A stretch of 51,196 bases of DNA from Catellatospora paridis (GCF_009720365.1 NZ_ML769327.1:1-51196), one strand, 5' to 3'; shown: positions 23,725-33,032, counted from the first letter of the stretch. The notes: a model not told the origin generated them from the sequence alone. Numbers and translations: made by a program.

Positions 23725-25566
23725 GTGCCCCCCGAGGACGAGACCCACTCCGCCGGTTGGCCCCCGCCCGCCGATCGACGCTCGCCCGACGAGACCGGCA
23801 CGGGGGCCGTGGACCCCTGGGCGCGCAGCGCCCCCGAACTCCTGCCGCTCGACGAGGAGGATCCCACTCCTGCCGCGGTGATCGCGGCGGCCCACTCCGC
23901 CGCGCCACCCGACGACGAGCAGCCCACCGCGCCGCTGGCCGGGTACGCGCCGTCCCAGGTCGAGCCGCCGACCCTCCCGCTGGCCGGGTACCTCCCGCAG
24001 GCGGAGGCCACCTTCGTGCCGCCGCCCACGCCGATGCCGCCGGTCTCCGCGGCACCCGCCGGTTACCCGTCACCGCCGGTTTCGTCGGCACCTGCCGGTT
24101 ACCCGGCATCGCCGGTATCGGTTTACCCGGCATCGCCGGTATCGGCGGTCCCGGGCGGGTACCCGGCCTCGGCGACGCCGGGCGGTTATCCGGTGTCCGG
24201 GACGCCCGCGGGGTATCCGCAGTTTCCCGCGTCCGGTGCGCCGGGCGGCCATCCGGCGAGCTGGCCGCAGGTCGGACCGCCGGCGCGGCCGCGGCGGCGC
24301 TGGGGTCGGCTGCTCGCGATCGTCGCCTTCGTGCTGGTGGTGGTCTGCCTCATCGCGGGCGGGCTCGCCGTGCTGGCGTTCCCGTGGCTGAAGAACCGGG
24401 TCGGCGGCGCCGGACCGACCGGCGCGCCGAGCCCCGGCGCGAACGCCCCGTTCGCCACCCGGCAGGCGTGGATCAAGGACCGGATCGGGACGGCCCTGAC
24501 CGTGCAGGGCCGGGCGCTGCTGGCCGGTGACGAGGCGGGTTACCTGTCCGTGGTCGACACGGCCGCGCCGCAGGTGCTGGACGGGATGCGCACGCAGTTC
24601 CGGTCGCTGCGCGCGATGCGGGTGGCGGGGTGGACGGAGGAGCCGAGCAATCCGACCCCCGTGTCGGCCGACGGCGGCGAGCAGTGGTCGACCGAGCTGC
24701 GCGGCACGCCCTGTTTCGTGACACCGACCTGCGCGAAGGCCGGTGCGCGGGCGCAGGCCCGGTGGCGCATCCGCGACGGGCGGGCCTGGCTGACCGAGTG
24801 GAAGCCGGTCGCCGAACAGCCGTCGCCGCACCCGTGGCAGATCGCGGAACTGGTCGCCGACGCCGGTGAGCGCACCGTGGTGGCGACCACGCCCGAGTAC
24901 GCGGGCGAGCTGCCGACACTGGTGGCCGAGGCGGAGAAGGCGGCCAAGGTCGCCGACCGGTTCGCCCGCGCGGACGCGGTCCCGTCGCGGTACGTCGTCT
25001 ACTACGCCGGCTCGGGCGAGTGGCGGCGCTGGTTCACCTGGAACCCCGGGGACACCGTCTCCGGCGTCGCGCTGCGGGTGAGCGTGGAGCGCTGGGAGCT
25101 GATGCTCTACGACGACAACATCACGCCGGAGGTGCTGGGCGGGGTGCTGCGCCACGAGCTGACCCACGCGGCCTCGCTGGCCGGGCCGTTCAAGGACGGC
25201 GACACCATGTGGTGGCTACACGAGGGCCTGGCCGAGTACGCCCTGATGGACGGCGCCCGGGTGCGCGACTACCTGCGGTTGCCCGCCATCCGGCAGCTGG
25301 TCGAGGACGGCTGGAACGGCGACGTGGAGTTCGCGAACCCGCCCAAGGGCACGAAGGGCTGGATCGTCTCGGCCCGGTACGGCATGAGCGCGCTGGCCGT
25401 ACGGCACCTGGCGGACCGGTTCGGCGAGGCGAGCCTGGTCGAGTTCTTCCACAAGGTGGTCCACGACGGCCTGACGGTGCCGGTGGCGGCCCGGGAGACG
25501 CTGGGCGTGGAGTGGCCCGAGCTGGAGCGCGAATGCGCCGACTTCATCCGTCACAGCGTCGCCTGA
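23725..25566 (+). CDS. Membrane-anchored HELTH metalloprotease-like protein, copy 2
   Basis: 613 residues, tandem paralogue of the previous gene with a longer disordered cytoplasmic N-terminus (~190 residues) rich in Pro and GYP repeats, including a 24-bp duplication near 24101-24148 (YPASPVSV twice). Then RPRRRWGR, a membrane segment (~193-218) and the same exterior domain: LRHELTHAAS (HExxH 477-481) and MWWLHEGLAEYA (Glu500). I chose the GTG at 23725 because the sequence before it (TAGCCT, eight bases, GTG) matches the arrangement at copy 1; a frame start at 23653 is possible. Confidence 0.75.
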   Translation: MPPEDETHSAGWPPPADRRSPDETGTGAVDPWARSAPELLPLDEEDPTPAAVIAAAHSAAPPDDEQPTAPLAGYAPSQVEPPTLPLAGYLPQAEATFVPPPTPMPPVSAAPAGYPSPPVSSAPAGYPASPVSVYPASPVSAVPGGYPASATPGGYPVSGTPAGYPQFPASGAPGGHPASWPQVGPPARPRRRWGRLLAIVAFVLVVVCLIAGGLAVLAFPWLKNRVGGAGPTGAPSPGANAPFATRQAWIKDRIGTALTVQGRALLAGDEAGYLSVVDTAAPQVLDGMRTQFRSLRAMRVAGWTEEPSNPTPVSADGGEQWSTELRGTPCFVTPTCAKAGARAQARWRIRDGRAWLTEWKPVAEQPSPHPWQIAELVADAGERTVVATTPEYAGELPTLVAEAEKAAKVADRFARADAVPSRYVVYYAGSGEWRRWFTWNPGDTVSGVALRVSVERWELMLYDDNITPEVLGGVLRHELTHAASLAGPFKDGDTMWWLHEGLAEYALMDGARVRDYLRLPAIRQLVEDGWNGDVEFANPPKGTKGWIVSARYGMSALAVRHLADRFGEASLVEFFHKVVHDGLTVPVAARETLGVEWPELERECADFIRHSVA

Positions 25567-25722
25567 ACATGCCGTACTCGGCCCGATCTTGACGAAAGGC
25601 TCGCATCGGTCACAACCGTCCCGGTACCGTACTCATTACACAGGAATCCGTGCTCGCGACACCGGCCGCGATCACGGCGCGCCCCCGCGGCGCGGCCTGT
25701 ACCGGAGGAGGTGGGCCTGCTC

Positions 25723-25932
25723 ATGATCGGATCGACGCGACAGGACGCACGACTGGCGGAGGTCAGATTCCTCACCGTCGCCGAGGTGGCGACCCTGATG
25801 CGGGTGTCGAAGATGACCGTCTACCGCCTGGTTCACTCGGGAGAGCTGTCCGCCGTCCGGGTCGGCCGCTCTTTCCGGGTCCCTGAGCAGGCGGTTCAGG
25901 AGTACCTGCGGGGCGCGTTCTCGGAGCAATAG
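25723..25932 (+). CDS. Excisionase-family (MerR-like) helix-turn-helix protein
   Basis: 69 residues, almost all a winged HTH: FLTVAEVATLMRVSKMTVYR, LVHSGELSAVRVGRSFRVP and EQAVQEYLRGAF. Despite the family name it is a small chromosomal DNA-binding protein conserved just upstream of the bS22 gene (Rv0500A in M. tuberculosis). GGAGGT lies ten bases before the ATG at 25723; a GTG at 25711 sits inside that site and is unlikely. Its targets are unknown. Confidence 0.85.
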   Translation: MIGSTRQDARLAEVRFLTVAEVATLMRVSKMTVYRLVHSGELSAVRVGRSFRVPEQAVQEYLRGAFSEQ

Positions 25933-26032
25933 GTATCCCGGCTCACCCTGACGGTGACCCCTGGCAGTGCGCTCGCGGCTGCTCGGCTACCCTGAACGGG
26001 TTCCACCACCGTCAACTTCGAGGGGATGCCGT

Positions 26033-26134
26033 ATGGGCTCCGTGGTCAAGAAGCGCCGCAAGCGTATGGCGAAGAAGAAGCACCGCAAGCTGCTGCGCAA
26101 GACCCGCGTCCAGCGTCGCCGTCTCGGCAAGTGA
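26033..26134 (+). CDS. Ribosomal protein bS22 (AURKAIP1/COX24-domain protein)
   Basis: 33 residues, extremely basic: [20 protein letters not shown] then [13 protein letters not shown]. This matches the tiny actinobacterial 30S protein bS22 found near the decoding centre in mycobacteria (Rv0500B equivalent). GAGGGG lies seven bases before the ATG. It sits between the excisionase-like gene and the SDR gene, the usual order. Confidence 0.95.
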   Translation: MGSVVKKRRKRMAKKKHRKLLRKTRVQRRRLGK

Positions 26135-26162
26135 GGTCCGCGCCCCGGCGCTGAGCCACCGG

Positions 26163-26204
26163 GCCGGTTCGCGGCGCCCTCGTGCGCTCCTCCGGCGAAC
26201 CGGC
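26163..26204 (+). terminator. Hairpin after the bS22 gene
   Basis: GCCGGTTCGC (26163-26172) and GCGAACCGGC (26195-26204) pair perfectly around a 22-base loop, 28 bases after the bS22 stop. A second small hairpin (GCGGGCC-GTAT-GGCCCGC, 26244-26261) follows. No T-tract. Confidence 0.45.
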
Positions 26205-26311
26205 GGTGTCGGCAGCTCGGGCGCAGTCCCGCGTCGACCTGCTGCGGGCCGTATGGCCCGCGGGAGACGCGGTGCTCCTCTTCATTCTTCGCCGCCCCGG
26301 GGAGGCGCGTC

Positions 26312-27400
26312 ATGACCGCGGTCGCCAACGGCTCCGCCGCCGATCGCGCACGCGCTCCCCGGGTCGTCATCGTCACCGGCGTCAGCCGGTTCCTCGGTGC
26401 GACCATCGCCGCCCGGATCGCCGCGGACCCCCGGGTCCACAAGGTGGTCGGGGTGGACCGGGTCGATCCGCCCGACGAGCTCGCGCCACTGCTGCGCGAC
26501 GTCGCGGTGCGCCGGGTCGACCTGACCGGGGGTGCGTCCTCCCTGGTCAAGCTGGGCGCTGAGGCGCTCGTGCACCTCGCCGTGGTCTCCTCGCCCGATC
26601 CGGACGCCGGCGGGCGGGCCGCGATGAAGGACCAGAACGTCATCGGCACGCTCCAACTGCTGGCCGCCTGCCAGCAGATGCCGTCGCTGCGCCGGCTCGT
26701 GGTGCGCTCGTCGACCGCGGCGTACGGCGTCTCGTTCCGCGACCCGGCCGTGTTCACCGAGGACACCGAACCTCGCGACGCCCCGCGCGGCGGCTACGGG
26801 CGCGACATCCTCGACATCGAGTCGTACGTGCGCGGCTTCCGCCGCCGGCGGCCCGAGGTCACCACCACGGTGCTGCGCTTCGCCCCGTTCATCGGCCCGC
26901 AGGCCGACACCGCGCTGCTGAAGTTCCTGGCCCGCCCGGCGGTGCCGACGGTGCTCGGGCGGGACCCGCGACTGCAGTTCATCCACGTCGACGACGCGCT
27001 GGAGATCCTGCGCCGCTCGGTGCTGGAGGACCACCAGGGCACCTTCAACGTGGCCGGGCCCGGCACGCTGACCCTGTCCCAGGCGGTGCGCCGGTCGGGC
27101 CGCATCGCGCTGCCGGTGCTGGAGCCGGCCATGCACGCCGCCGCCTCGTTCGGCCGCGGGGTGGCCGGGCTGAGCCTGGACCAGGTCGACCTGTTCGTGC
27201 ACGGCCGCGTGGTCGACACCGCCAAGCTGGTCCGGCAGTATGGCTTCACGCCCCGCACGACGGCCGACGCCTTCGACGACTTCGTCCGCGCCCAGAAGGG
27301 CGGCGCGGTCGTCACGCCCGCGCTGGTGGCCGCGACCGAGCAGCGGCTGCTCGACATGATCAGGTCGGTGCGCGACAAGCAGGGGAGGGCAGGCAGGTGA
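26312..27400 (+). CDS. NAD-dependent epimerase/dehydratase (SDR family, Rv0501/GalE2-like)
   Basis: 362 residues. The Rossmann fold begins VVIVTGVSRFLGATIAARI, a TGxxxxxG-type nucleotide site in which the second glycine is replaced by Ser-Arg. Later landmarks: LVHLAVVSSP, VVRSSTAAYG, and Tyr-less GGYGRDILDIE where a YxxxK might be expected, so the classic catalytic triad is altered. GGGGAGG precedes the ATG. The stop overlaps the next start as GTGA. It corresponds to Rv0501 in this conserved block; substrate not known. Confidence 0.82.
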   Translation: MTAVANGSAADRARAPRVVIVTGVSRFLGATIAARIAADPRVHKVVGVDRVDPPDELAPLLRDVAVRRVDLTGGASSLVKLGAEALVHLAVVSSPDPDAGGRAAMKDQNVIGTLQLLAACQQMPSLRRLVVRSSTAAYGVSFRDPAVFTEDTEPRDAPRGGYGRDILDIESYVRGFRRRRPEVTTTVLRFAPFIGPQADTALLKFLARPAVPTVLGRDPRLQFIHVDDALEILRRSVLEDHQGTFNVAGPGTLTLSQAVRRSGRIALPVLEPAMHAAASFGRGVAGLSLDQVDLFVHGRVVDTAKLVRQYGFTPRTTADAFDDFVRAQKGGAVVTPALVAATEQRLLDMIRSVRDKQGRAGR

Positions 27401-28257
27401 CCGTCCCCGAGGTCGACGACGAGTTCGACGAGCGGGTCGCCGCGGGCCTGGCGTTCCTGCGCCGCAGGCTGTCCGGGCAGTACCAGGTCGACGAGTTCGG
27501 GTTCGACCCCGAGCTGACCGAGCAGGTCTTCCAGCCGGTGCTGCGCCAGCTCTACCGCCGCTGGTTCCGCACCGAGGTGATCGACGTCAAGAACCTGCCC
27601 GCCGAGGGCGGCGCGCTGGTCGTCGGCAACCACTCCGGCACCGTCGCGCTGGACGCGCTGATGCTGTCGGTCGCCTGCCACGACGAGCACCCGGCCCACC
27701 GGCACCTGCGGCTGCTCGGCGCGGACTTCGTGTTCCGCATGCCGTTCGTGTCGGAACTGGCCCGCAAGTCGGGCGCCACGCTGGCCTGCAACCCGGACGT
27801 GGAGCGGCTGCTGCACGCCGAGGAGCTCGTGGGCGTCTTCCCGGAAGGGTTCAAGGGCGTCGGCAAGCGCTTCGTCGACCGGTACAAGCTGCAGCGCTTC
27901 GGCCGCGGGGGCTTCGTGTCGGCGGCGCTGCGCACCGGCAAGCCCATCGTGCCGGTGGCCATCGTCGGCGCGGAGGAGATCTACCCGCTGCTCGGCAACA
28001 TCAAGCCGCTGGCCCGGCTGATCGGCGTGCCGTACTTCCCGGTCACCCCGACGTTCCCGTGGCTGGGCCCGCTGGGCCTGGTGCCGTTGCCGAGCAAGTG
28101 GCTGATCCGCTTCGGCGAGCCCATCGACACCACGCCGTACGCCGACGGCGCCGACGACCCCGCGGTCGTCTTCAACCTCGCCGACCAGGTCCGCGAGACC
28201 ATCCAGACCATGCTCCACGAGACCCTCGAACTGCGTCCGGACCCGTTCGCCGCGTGA
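27397..28257 (+). CDS. PlsC-type 1-acyl-glycerol-phosphate acyltransferase family protein
   Basis: 286 residues. Motif I is NHSGTVALD, spaced His-x6-Asp (79 and 86) instead of the usual His-x4-Asp. Motif III is VFPEGFKGVGK, and IVPVAIVGAEE follows as motif IV. These place it with the Rv0502-like acyltransferases, which transfer acyl groups to lipid precursors at the membrane. It overlaps the SDR gene by four bases and is very likely co-translated. Confidence 0.85.
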   Translation: MTVPEVDDEFDERVAAGLAFLRRRLSGQYQVDEFGFDPELTEQVFQPVLRQLYRRWFRTEVIDVKNLPAEGGALVVGNHSGTVALDALMLSVACHDEHPAHRHLRLLGADFVFRMPFVSELARKSGATLACNPDVERLLHAEELVGVFPEGFKGVGKRFVDRYKLQRFGRGGFVSAALRTGKPIVPVAIVGAEEIYPLLGNIKPLARLIGVPYFPVTPTFPWLGPLGLVPLPSKWLIRFGEPIDTTPYADGADDPAVVFNLADQVRETIQTMLHETLELRPDPFAA

Positions 28258-28266
28258 TCCGCCGCG

Positions 28267-29418
28267 CTACAACATGCGCAGATCCAGGGCGTGCCAGAGC
28301 AGCGTCTCGTTGTCGCCGGTGGACCACCAGAGCACGCCGCCGCGGCAGGCGACCCGGCCCGCGTTCGCGGTGACCAGGGCGGGGCTGCGGGTCTTCAGGT
28401 CGTAGAGCATGACGCGGGTGGTGGTCAGGCCCTGCGTGGTCCGGGTGTACACCTCGAACCGGTCCAGCACCGCGACGTCCGTGGTGGCCGACGAGACCGC
28501 GCCGGTCGCCGTGCGCAGGCGCTCGGAGCCGTCGGGACGCATCAGCTCGATGACCGTGGACGCCTCGGTGCTGCCGATGATCAGTGACCGGCACCAGGTG
28601 GCCGAGCAGGTCATCAGCTCACCGGCCTGCACCCCGACCAGGATCCGTTCCGCCGTCTGGGGATTGTTCAGCTCGATCGCGCCCGCGTCCGCCACCGCCT
28701 CGCTGACCAGCCACGGCCAGGCGCTGATGGCATACCCGCCGGCCAGCTCCCGCACGACGGGTCTGCCGCCCGCCAGCGGCACCGTGTAGATCGCGGAGTA
28801 GCCGGGCTTGCCGGCGTCGGCCATCCAGCTCAGCTGCCCGTCGTGCAGGGCCAGGTCGCCCTGCTTGTCGAAGAGCATAACGGCGCCGGTGTCGGCGGTG
28901 ACCAGCTGTGGCGCGCCGCCGTCCAGCCGGGCGGTCCAGATGCCGGTGCGGCCCGCGCCGCCGGCGTCGCCGCTCAGCTCCACCCAGGCCAGGATGGTGC
29001 CGTCGCTGGTGAACCCGGCGAACTCGGCGGCGCTGTCCTTGGGCGTCCGGCGCAGCTCGCGCTCCCGGCCCCCGTCGCGCAGCAGCAGGCGCACGTCGTC
29101 GCCGCCGGCGGACGGCGCGGTGCCGACGGACGCGGTCGCGCTGACGAAGTAGAGCGGGCTGTACACGGACCCGTCGGCCAGCATGCCGGGGGTGTCCCGC
29201 ACGGTGGCGGTCGGGTACGCCTCGGTGAGCGCGGGCTCGGCCGAACGCGGCGGGGCGGGCTGCTGCGGGCTCAGCGCGAGCATGACGGCCGCCGCGGTCA
29301 GCGCGGCGCCCAGTGCCACGGCACGGGTCACCGGCAGGGTGGCCGGATGCCGGTGCCGTCCGGGCGGCACCGGGTCCTCGGGTGGCGGTGCGGAGCCGCG
29401 CGGTGCGGACCGGGTCAC
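28267..29418 (-). CDS. Membrane-anchored beta-propeller-like protein
   Basis: 383 residues. A short Pro-rich cytoplasmic start is followed by one membrane segment ([19 protein letters not shown], ~28-46) and an exterior domain of repeated strands such as [38 protein letters not shown] and [20 protein letters not shown], suggestive of a TolB/WD40-like propeller. It starts at a GTG overlapping the HAD gene stop (GTGA). Function unknown. Confidence 0.7.
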   Translation of the reverse strand: MTRSAPRGSAPPPEDPVPPGRHRHPATLPVTRAVALGAALTAAAVMLALSPQQPAPPRSAEPALTEAYPTATVRDTPGMLADGSVYSPLYFVSATASVGTAPSAGGDDVRLLLRDGGRERELRRTPKDSAAEFAGFTSDGTILAWVELSGDAGGAGRTGIWTARLDGGAPQLVTADTGAVMLFDKQGDLALHDGQLSWMADAGKPGYSAIYTVPLAGGRPVVRELAGGYAISAWPWLVSEAVADAGAIELNNPQTAERILVGVQAGELMTCSATWCRSLIIGSTEASTVIELMRPDGSERLRTATGAVSSATTDVAVLDRFEVYTRTTQGLTTTRVMLYDLKTRSPALVTANAGRVACRGGVLWWSTGDNETLLWHALDLRML

Positions 29419-30305
29419 GTCTTCTTCCGGCGGCGGCTCAGCGCCATGCCACCCGCGACCGCGCCGGCCAGCACGCCCGCGCCGAGCGCGACCGGGACGG
29501 CGACCTTGGCGGCCTTGCGCCCGGAGCGGAAGTCGCGGATGTCCCAGCCCTGGGCACGGGCCATCCGGCGCAGCGCGCTGTCGGGGTTGACGGCGACCGC
29601 GCGGCCGACGCTGGTCAGCATCGGCACGTCGTTGATGGAGTCGCTGTACGCGGTGCACCGGGTCAGGTCCAGGCCCTCCGCGGCGGCCAGCGCCTCGATG
29701 GCGTGCGCCTTGGCCGGTCCGTGCATCATCTCGCCGACCAGGCGGCCCGTGTACGCCCCGTCGCGGATCTCGGCGACCGTGCCCAGCGCGCCGGTGAGGC
29801 CGAGCCGCGCGGCGATGACCCGGCCCAGCTCCACGGGCGCGGCGGTGACCAGCCACACCCGTTGGCCCGCGGCGAGGTGCTGGTCGGCGAGCGCGCGGGT
29901 GCCGGACCAGATCCGGTCGGCCATCAGCTCGTCGAAGATCTCCTCGCTGAGCCGCTGCACGTCGTCGACCTTCCAGCCTTCGATGAAGGCGAGCGCCGCC
30001 TCGCGGGCCTGCGCGATGTCGCCGGAGTGCTCGGCGGCCAGCAGCCGGAACCGGGCCTGGCTGATGGCGAACTTGGCCAGGTCGATGGTGGTGAAGTAGC
30101 GCCGTGAGGCGAGACCGCGGGCGAAGTAGTAGAGCGAGGCGCCCTGCATCATCGTGTTGTCGACGTCGAAGAACGCGGCCCCGGTACGGTCGGCGACCAG
30201 GGCGGCCGGCTCGGCCAGGGGCATCGGCACGACGGACGGGGGCATCGGCGGCAACGCCGCGCCGACGGCGGCGATCGGCTGCGCCGGACTGCGACGACGT
30301 GCCAT
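29415..30305 (-). CDS. serB: HAD-IB family phosphatase (SerB1-like)
   Basis: 296 residues. The nucleophile motif is [11 protein letters not shown] (Asp47, Asp49), motif II lies at VWLVTAAP, and motif III/IV is [12 protein letters not shown] cap domain fits between. The last ~45 residues include a membrane segment ([18 protein letters not shown]) and a basic tail, so it is probably membrane-tethered. It matches serB1 (Rv0505c) in place and strand, but the substrate may be phosphoserine or a lipid phosphate. GGAGGG precedes the ATG. Confidence 0.85.
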   Translation of the reverse strand: MARRRSPAQPIAAVGAALPPMPPSVVPMPLAEPAALVADRTGAAFFDVDNTMMQGASLYYFARGLASRRYFTTIDLAKFAISQARFRLLAAEHSGDIAQAREAALAFIEGWKVDDVQRLSEEIFDELMADRIWSGTRALADQHLAAGQRVWLVTAAPVELGRVIAARLGLTGALGTVAEIRDGAYTGRLVGEMMHGPAKAHAIEALAAAEGLDLTRCTAYSDSINDVPMLTSVGRAVAVNPDSALRRMARAQGWDIRDFRSGRKAAKVAVPVALGAGVLAGAVAGGMALSRRRKKT

Positions 30306-30403
30306 CGGGCCCTCCTTCTGCGGGGAACACGGTGCGCCGGGGTGCCGGTGAGTCCGCGTTCCGGACGGCTAGAGCGTATGCGTCGCAGGCCGCCGCACAC
30401 AGT

Positions 30404-30438
30404 AGGGGCGCGACGCCGTTGCCGGCAGCCGCGCCCCT
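30404..30438 (-). terminator. Terminator after rsbN
   Basis: AGGGGCGCG and CGCGCCCCT (30404-30412 and 30430-30438) pair around a 17-base loop, 19 bases beyond the rsbN stop on the minus strand. Confidence 0.6.
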
Positions 30439-30456
30439 GTGATCCGTCTGTGCGAG

Positions 30457-31524
30457 CTAGCCGAGCAGGCCGCCGAGGATCCGGCCCAGCTCGTCGAGCA
30501 GGCCCTCGTCCTGCGTCTGCTCCGGCTCGCCCTCGGTGGCCGCGGGCGAGGCCGAGGCGCTCGGCGCGACCGACGCCTGCGGGGCGGCGGGGCTTCCCTC
30601 GGTGCCCGGCTTGGCGTTCTCCTTGGTCTGCGCCGGTTGCGTCTGCTGCTGCTCCGGCCGCGACGGCTGGCTGATCGCGTTGGCGCAGGCACCGGGCACG
30701 GAGCCGAACCGGTCGCTGCCGGTCGAACCCGCGCCGCAGGCCAGCGCCGTACGGGCCGCCGCGGAGCGCTTCTCGATCCGGTCCAGCAGCGACAGCGAGC
30801 CGGTGACCTTCTCCCGGTCGGTGCTGCCGTCGAGCAGCTGCCCGACGAGCATGCGCTGGTCGGCGACGAAGCGGTCCACCGCGTCCAGGGCGGACGTGTC
30901 GCGCCGCGCCATCGCGGACGTGATCAGCATCCGGATGCCCTGCGTGGTGTCGCTGTCCATGTCCGTGAGCGCGGCCCCGAACCCGGTGGCGTCGGTGCGC
31001 ACGGCGTGCGCCTCCGACAGGCGGGTGCGGGCGAACTCGAGGTAGAGCCGGCCGCGGGACAGGTCCGAGCCGGCCAGCGCGAGCTGGGCCTTCTCGGTCT
31101 GCCGCTTGACGCCGTAGAGGGCGTCGCCGGGGATCGCCTCACCGCTGGCCACCGACACGCCGGACAGCGCCAGCGTGCCCGCGGCGATGCCGATGACGAT
31201 CGCCCCACGGGCGCGGACCCGGCCCGGCCTGCGGGCCGACCACGGAGCGCTCGCGCGCTGGTCCTCGACCTCGGGCCGAGCGGTGACGCCGATGCCGTCG
31301 CGTTCCGCGGTGGCGATCAGCTGAGCGCGCAGGTCTCGTTTGAACGTCGCCTCGGGTACGCCGGGCAGAGCCACGGTGCGCAGCTGCTGACCGACGGTGA
31401 CCAGCTCGGTGAGCTGGCCGTCGAGGCGGGACCGGGTGTGGTGACGGCGGCCGCCGTTGGCCTCGTCGAGCAACTGGGCGAAGCGCTCGGCACGCCCACG
31501 ATCGAACAGGGAAATGTTGTTCAC
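30457..31524 (-). CDS. rsbN: RsbN-like membrane anti-sigma factor (DUF5667)
   Basis: 355 residues. A cytoplasmic N-terminal domain (~105 residues, beginning NNISLFDRGRAERFAQLLDE) is followed by a membrane segment (~107-127, AIVIGIAAGTLALSGVSVAS) and the exterior DUF5667 domain (GDALYGVKRQTEKAQLAL, RTRLSEAHAV), ending in a Ser/Pro/Gln-rich tail. In Streptomyces venezuelae RsbN holds BldN inactive through its N-terminal domain and is encoded just after bldN, as here. I chose the GTG at 31524, eight bases after AAGGGGGG, instead of the GTG at 31533 next to that site. Confidence 0.85.
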   Translation of the reverse strand: MNNISLFDRGRAERFAQLLDEANGGRRHHTRSRLDGQLTELVTVGQQLRTVALPGVPEATFKRDLRAQLIATAERDGIGVTARPEVEDQRASAPWSARRPGRVRARGAIVIGIAAGTLALSGVSVASGEAIPGDALYGVKRQTEKAQLALAGSDLSRGRLYLEFARTRLSEAHAVRTDATGFGAALTDMDSDTTQGIRMLITSAMARRDTSALDAVDRFVADQRMLVGQLLDGSTDREKVTGSLSLLDRIEKRSAAARTALACGAGSTGSDRFGSVPGACANAISQPSRPEQQQTQPAQTKENAKPGTEGSPAAPQASVAPSASASPAATEGEPEQTQDEGLLDELGRILGGLLG

Positions 31525-31653
31525 CGCGGGCACCCCCCTTCGCTGATCGCGGTGATGGTTACGGCGAACGCAGAGAATGCCGCTCGCACCCGGTCAAACT
31601 GGATCAGGGCACGATCAGTTACGGCCGTCAGGGGTGACGGGGCACCCATGGTG

Positions 31654-31666
31654 ATGTGAGTCACAT
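31654..31666. promoter_or_regulatory. Palindrome at the bldN-rsbN junction
   Basis: ATGTGA-G-TCACAT lies directly after the bldN stop, in the 142-base gap before rsbN. It could be an operator for an internal rsbN promoter. No known factor is assigned. Confidence 0.3.
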
Positions 31667-32581
31667 TCACGGCTGGAACCCCTCGGGCAACAGGCGGGCG
31701 AGCGCGCGGACGGCGCGGTACTGGAGGGCCTTGATGGCGCCCTCGTTCTTGCCCATCGACTGCGCGGTCTCCGCCACCGAGAAGCCCTGGAGGAAGCGCA
31801 GCACGATGCACTCCTGCTGCTCGGGGTTGAGCTGCTTGACCGCGGTCAGCAGCGCCACGTTCGTGATGTGGTCCACCACCGCCGTCTCGGGGCTGCCCTC
31901 GGGGCCCCGGTCCTCCCGGTCGGCGTCCAGGACGTCGCCCGTGGTGACCTCCAGCCGGTACCGGCCGGACTTGAAGTGGTCGGCGACCAGGTTGCGGGCG
32001 ATGGTGACCAGCCACGCGCCCAGGTCGCGGCCCTGCCAGGTGAAGCTGCTGATGCGCTTGAGCGCGCGCAGGAAGGTGTCCGAGGTCAGGTCCTCGGCCA
32101 GCGGCCGGTTGCCGACCCGGAAGTAGATGAACCGGAACACGGTGTCGACGTACCGGTCGTAGATGAGCCCGAACGCCTCGGAGTCGCCCTGCTGGGCCCG
32201 CTCGACCAGGGTCCACACCTCGTGTGCGGCGTCGCTGGGATCGGGCCGGTCGGGGTAGCCGGTGCCGCCGGTGCCGCCCTCCTCGACGGCGGGCAGCACC
32301 TGGGTCTCACCGGCCTCCACGGCGGAGCCGCTGGCCTGGGTCGGGGCGCTGCGCCCGTTGACCCGCCCGCCCACCGGCTTGGTGCCGGGGGGCTGGTGCC
32401 GGGCCGTGGCGTCGTTGGTCTGACGGGTGCGGATCCGCTGCGTCCCGCCATCGCCTCGTACCGCCGTGGCCAGCATTTCGTTGAGCGAAGTACGGAGCAA
32501 CGTCAGGCCGTCGACCAGGGCCCGGCGAGCCGCCGCCACTTCGCTGGTGACCAGCTCATCGCCGAACAACAGAGAACTCAT
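31667..32581 (-). CDS. bldN: BldN-type ECF sigma factor
   Basis: 304 residues. The sigma core starts near residue 120: VERAQQGDSEAFGLIYDRYV, DTVFRFIYFRVGNRPLAEDL, SSFTWQGRDLGAWLVTIARN, LVADHFKSGRYRLEVTTGDV, then region 4 LNPEQQECIVLRFLQGFSVA and SMGKNEGAIKALQYRAVRAL, all closely resembling Streptomyces BldN. The first ~115 residues are a non-conserved leader, like the pro-sequence of Streptomyces pro-BldN. BldN directs aerial development genes in Streptomyces; here it may serve mycelial or sporangial development. GGAGG lies seven bases before the ATG. Transcribed with rsbN. Confidence 0.93.
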   Translation of the reverse strand: MSSLLFGDELVTSEVAAARRALVDGLTLLRTSLNEMLATAVRGDGGTQRIRTRQTNDATARHQPPGTKPVGGRVNGRSAPTQASGSAVEAGETQVLPAVEEGGTGGTGYPDRPDPSDAAHEVWTLVERAQQGDSEAFGLIYDRYVDTVFRFIYFRVGNRPLAEDLTSDTFLRALKRISSFTWQGRDLGAWLVTIARNLVADHFKSGRYRLEVTTGDVLDADREDRGPEGSPETAVVDHITNVALLTAVKQLNPEQQECIVLRFLQGFSVAETAQSMGKNEGAIKALQYRAVRALARLLPEGFQP

Positions 32582-33032
32582 CCCGCCACCTCCGCGTGCC
32601 CCCAGACCGATCCGCCCCGGTACTGCGGAGGACGCACGCGTCCCCCGGCATACCGGGCAATCTCCACCATAAGCCGCTGAACACCCATGAGGTACTCGTT
32701 CAGTGCGATAAACGGCACAAAGGCCTCCTCAGGCTGAGGGGTGTCGACTCATGGCAAAAAGGGTGAGCCGACCCTGAGGACTATAAAGGCCCCAACTCAC
32801 CCAGCGGTGTGGAGTCAGTTACACGCCGGACCGAAATGTTGCACCGCTACCCGTAGGTGTCGTCGCACACGTTGTGCGCTGGTCCGCGTGCCTGACCGAA
32901 AGTTTCGAGTCGCTCACCCGGCCGGGTGATGCCCGTGTAGTGCCGTGACAGCCGACTCCCGTGTCGGCGTCGTGTCAGGACGGTGAACGCGGGGGTGGGC
33001 TCGCGGGCCGGGCTGTGGAAAACTCAGCCACC
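32582..33032. other. Divergent intergenic region of bldN and the acyl-CoA ligase gene
   Basis: 451 bases without a convincing gene, AT-richer than its flanks between 32690 and 32800. On the minus strand TATAGT (32785-32780) is a candidate bldN -10. A BldD-box-like sequence lies at 32797-32809. CCTCAG-G-CTGAGG near 32727 forms a small palindrome. Promoters for both genes must lie here. Confidence 0.5.
32797..32809. promoter_or_regulatory. Possible BldD-like binding site upstream of bldN
   Basis: TCACCCAGCGGTG fits most of the BldD consensus TNACNC(A/T)GNGTNA, failing at two fixed positions near the end. BldD represses bldN in Streptomyces. Weak match; inference only. Confidence 0.25.

Noticed and set aside
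24000..24260. Regular short repeats resembling a CRISPR or satellite array
   Set aside because: The repeats are in frame and encode Pro/Ser/GYP units of the protease-like protein; there are no uniform spacers and no cas genes.
25723..25932. Prophage or integrative element implied by an excisionase-like gene
   Set aside because: No integrase, attachment site or phage genes are nearby, and this HTH gene is a conserved core neighbour of bS22.
28267..30330. A single 687-residue minus-strand protein across the propeller and HAD genes
   Set aside because: Its first half is an out-of-frame reading of the HAD phosphatase, which has intact catalytic motifs in its own frame; the propeller protein begins at the GTG at 29418.
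32748..32774. Possible 8-residue leader peptide (MAKRVSRP) in the bldN upstream region
   Set aside because: No attenuator structure tied to it and no downstream gene close enough on that strand; chance is sufficient.
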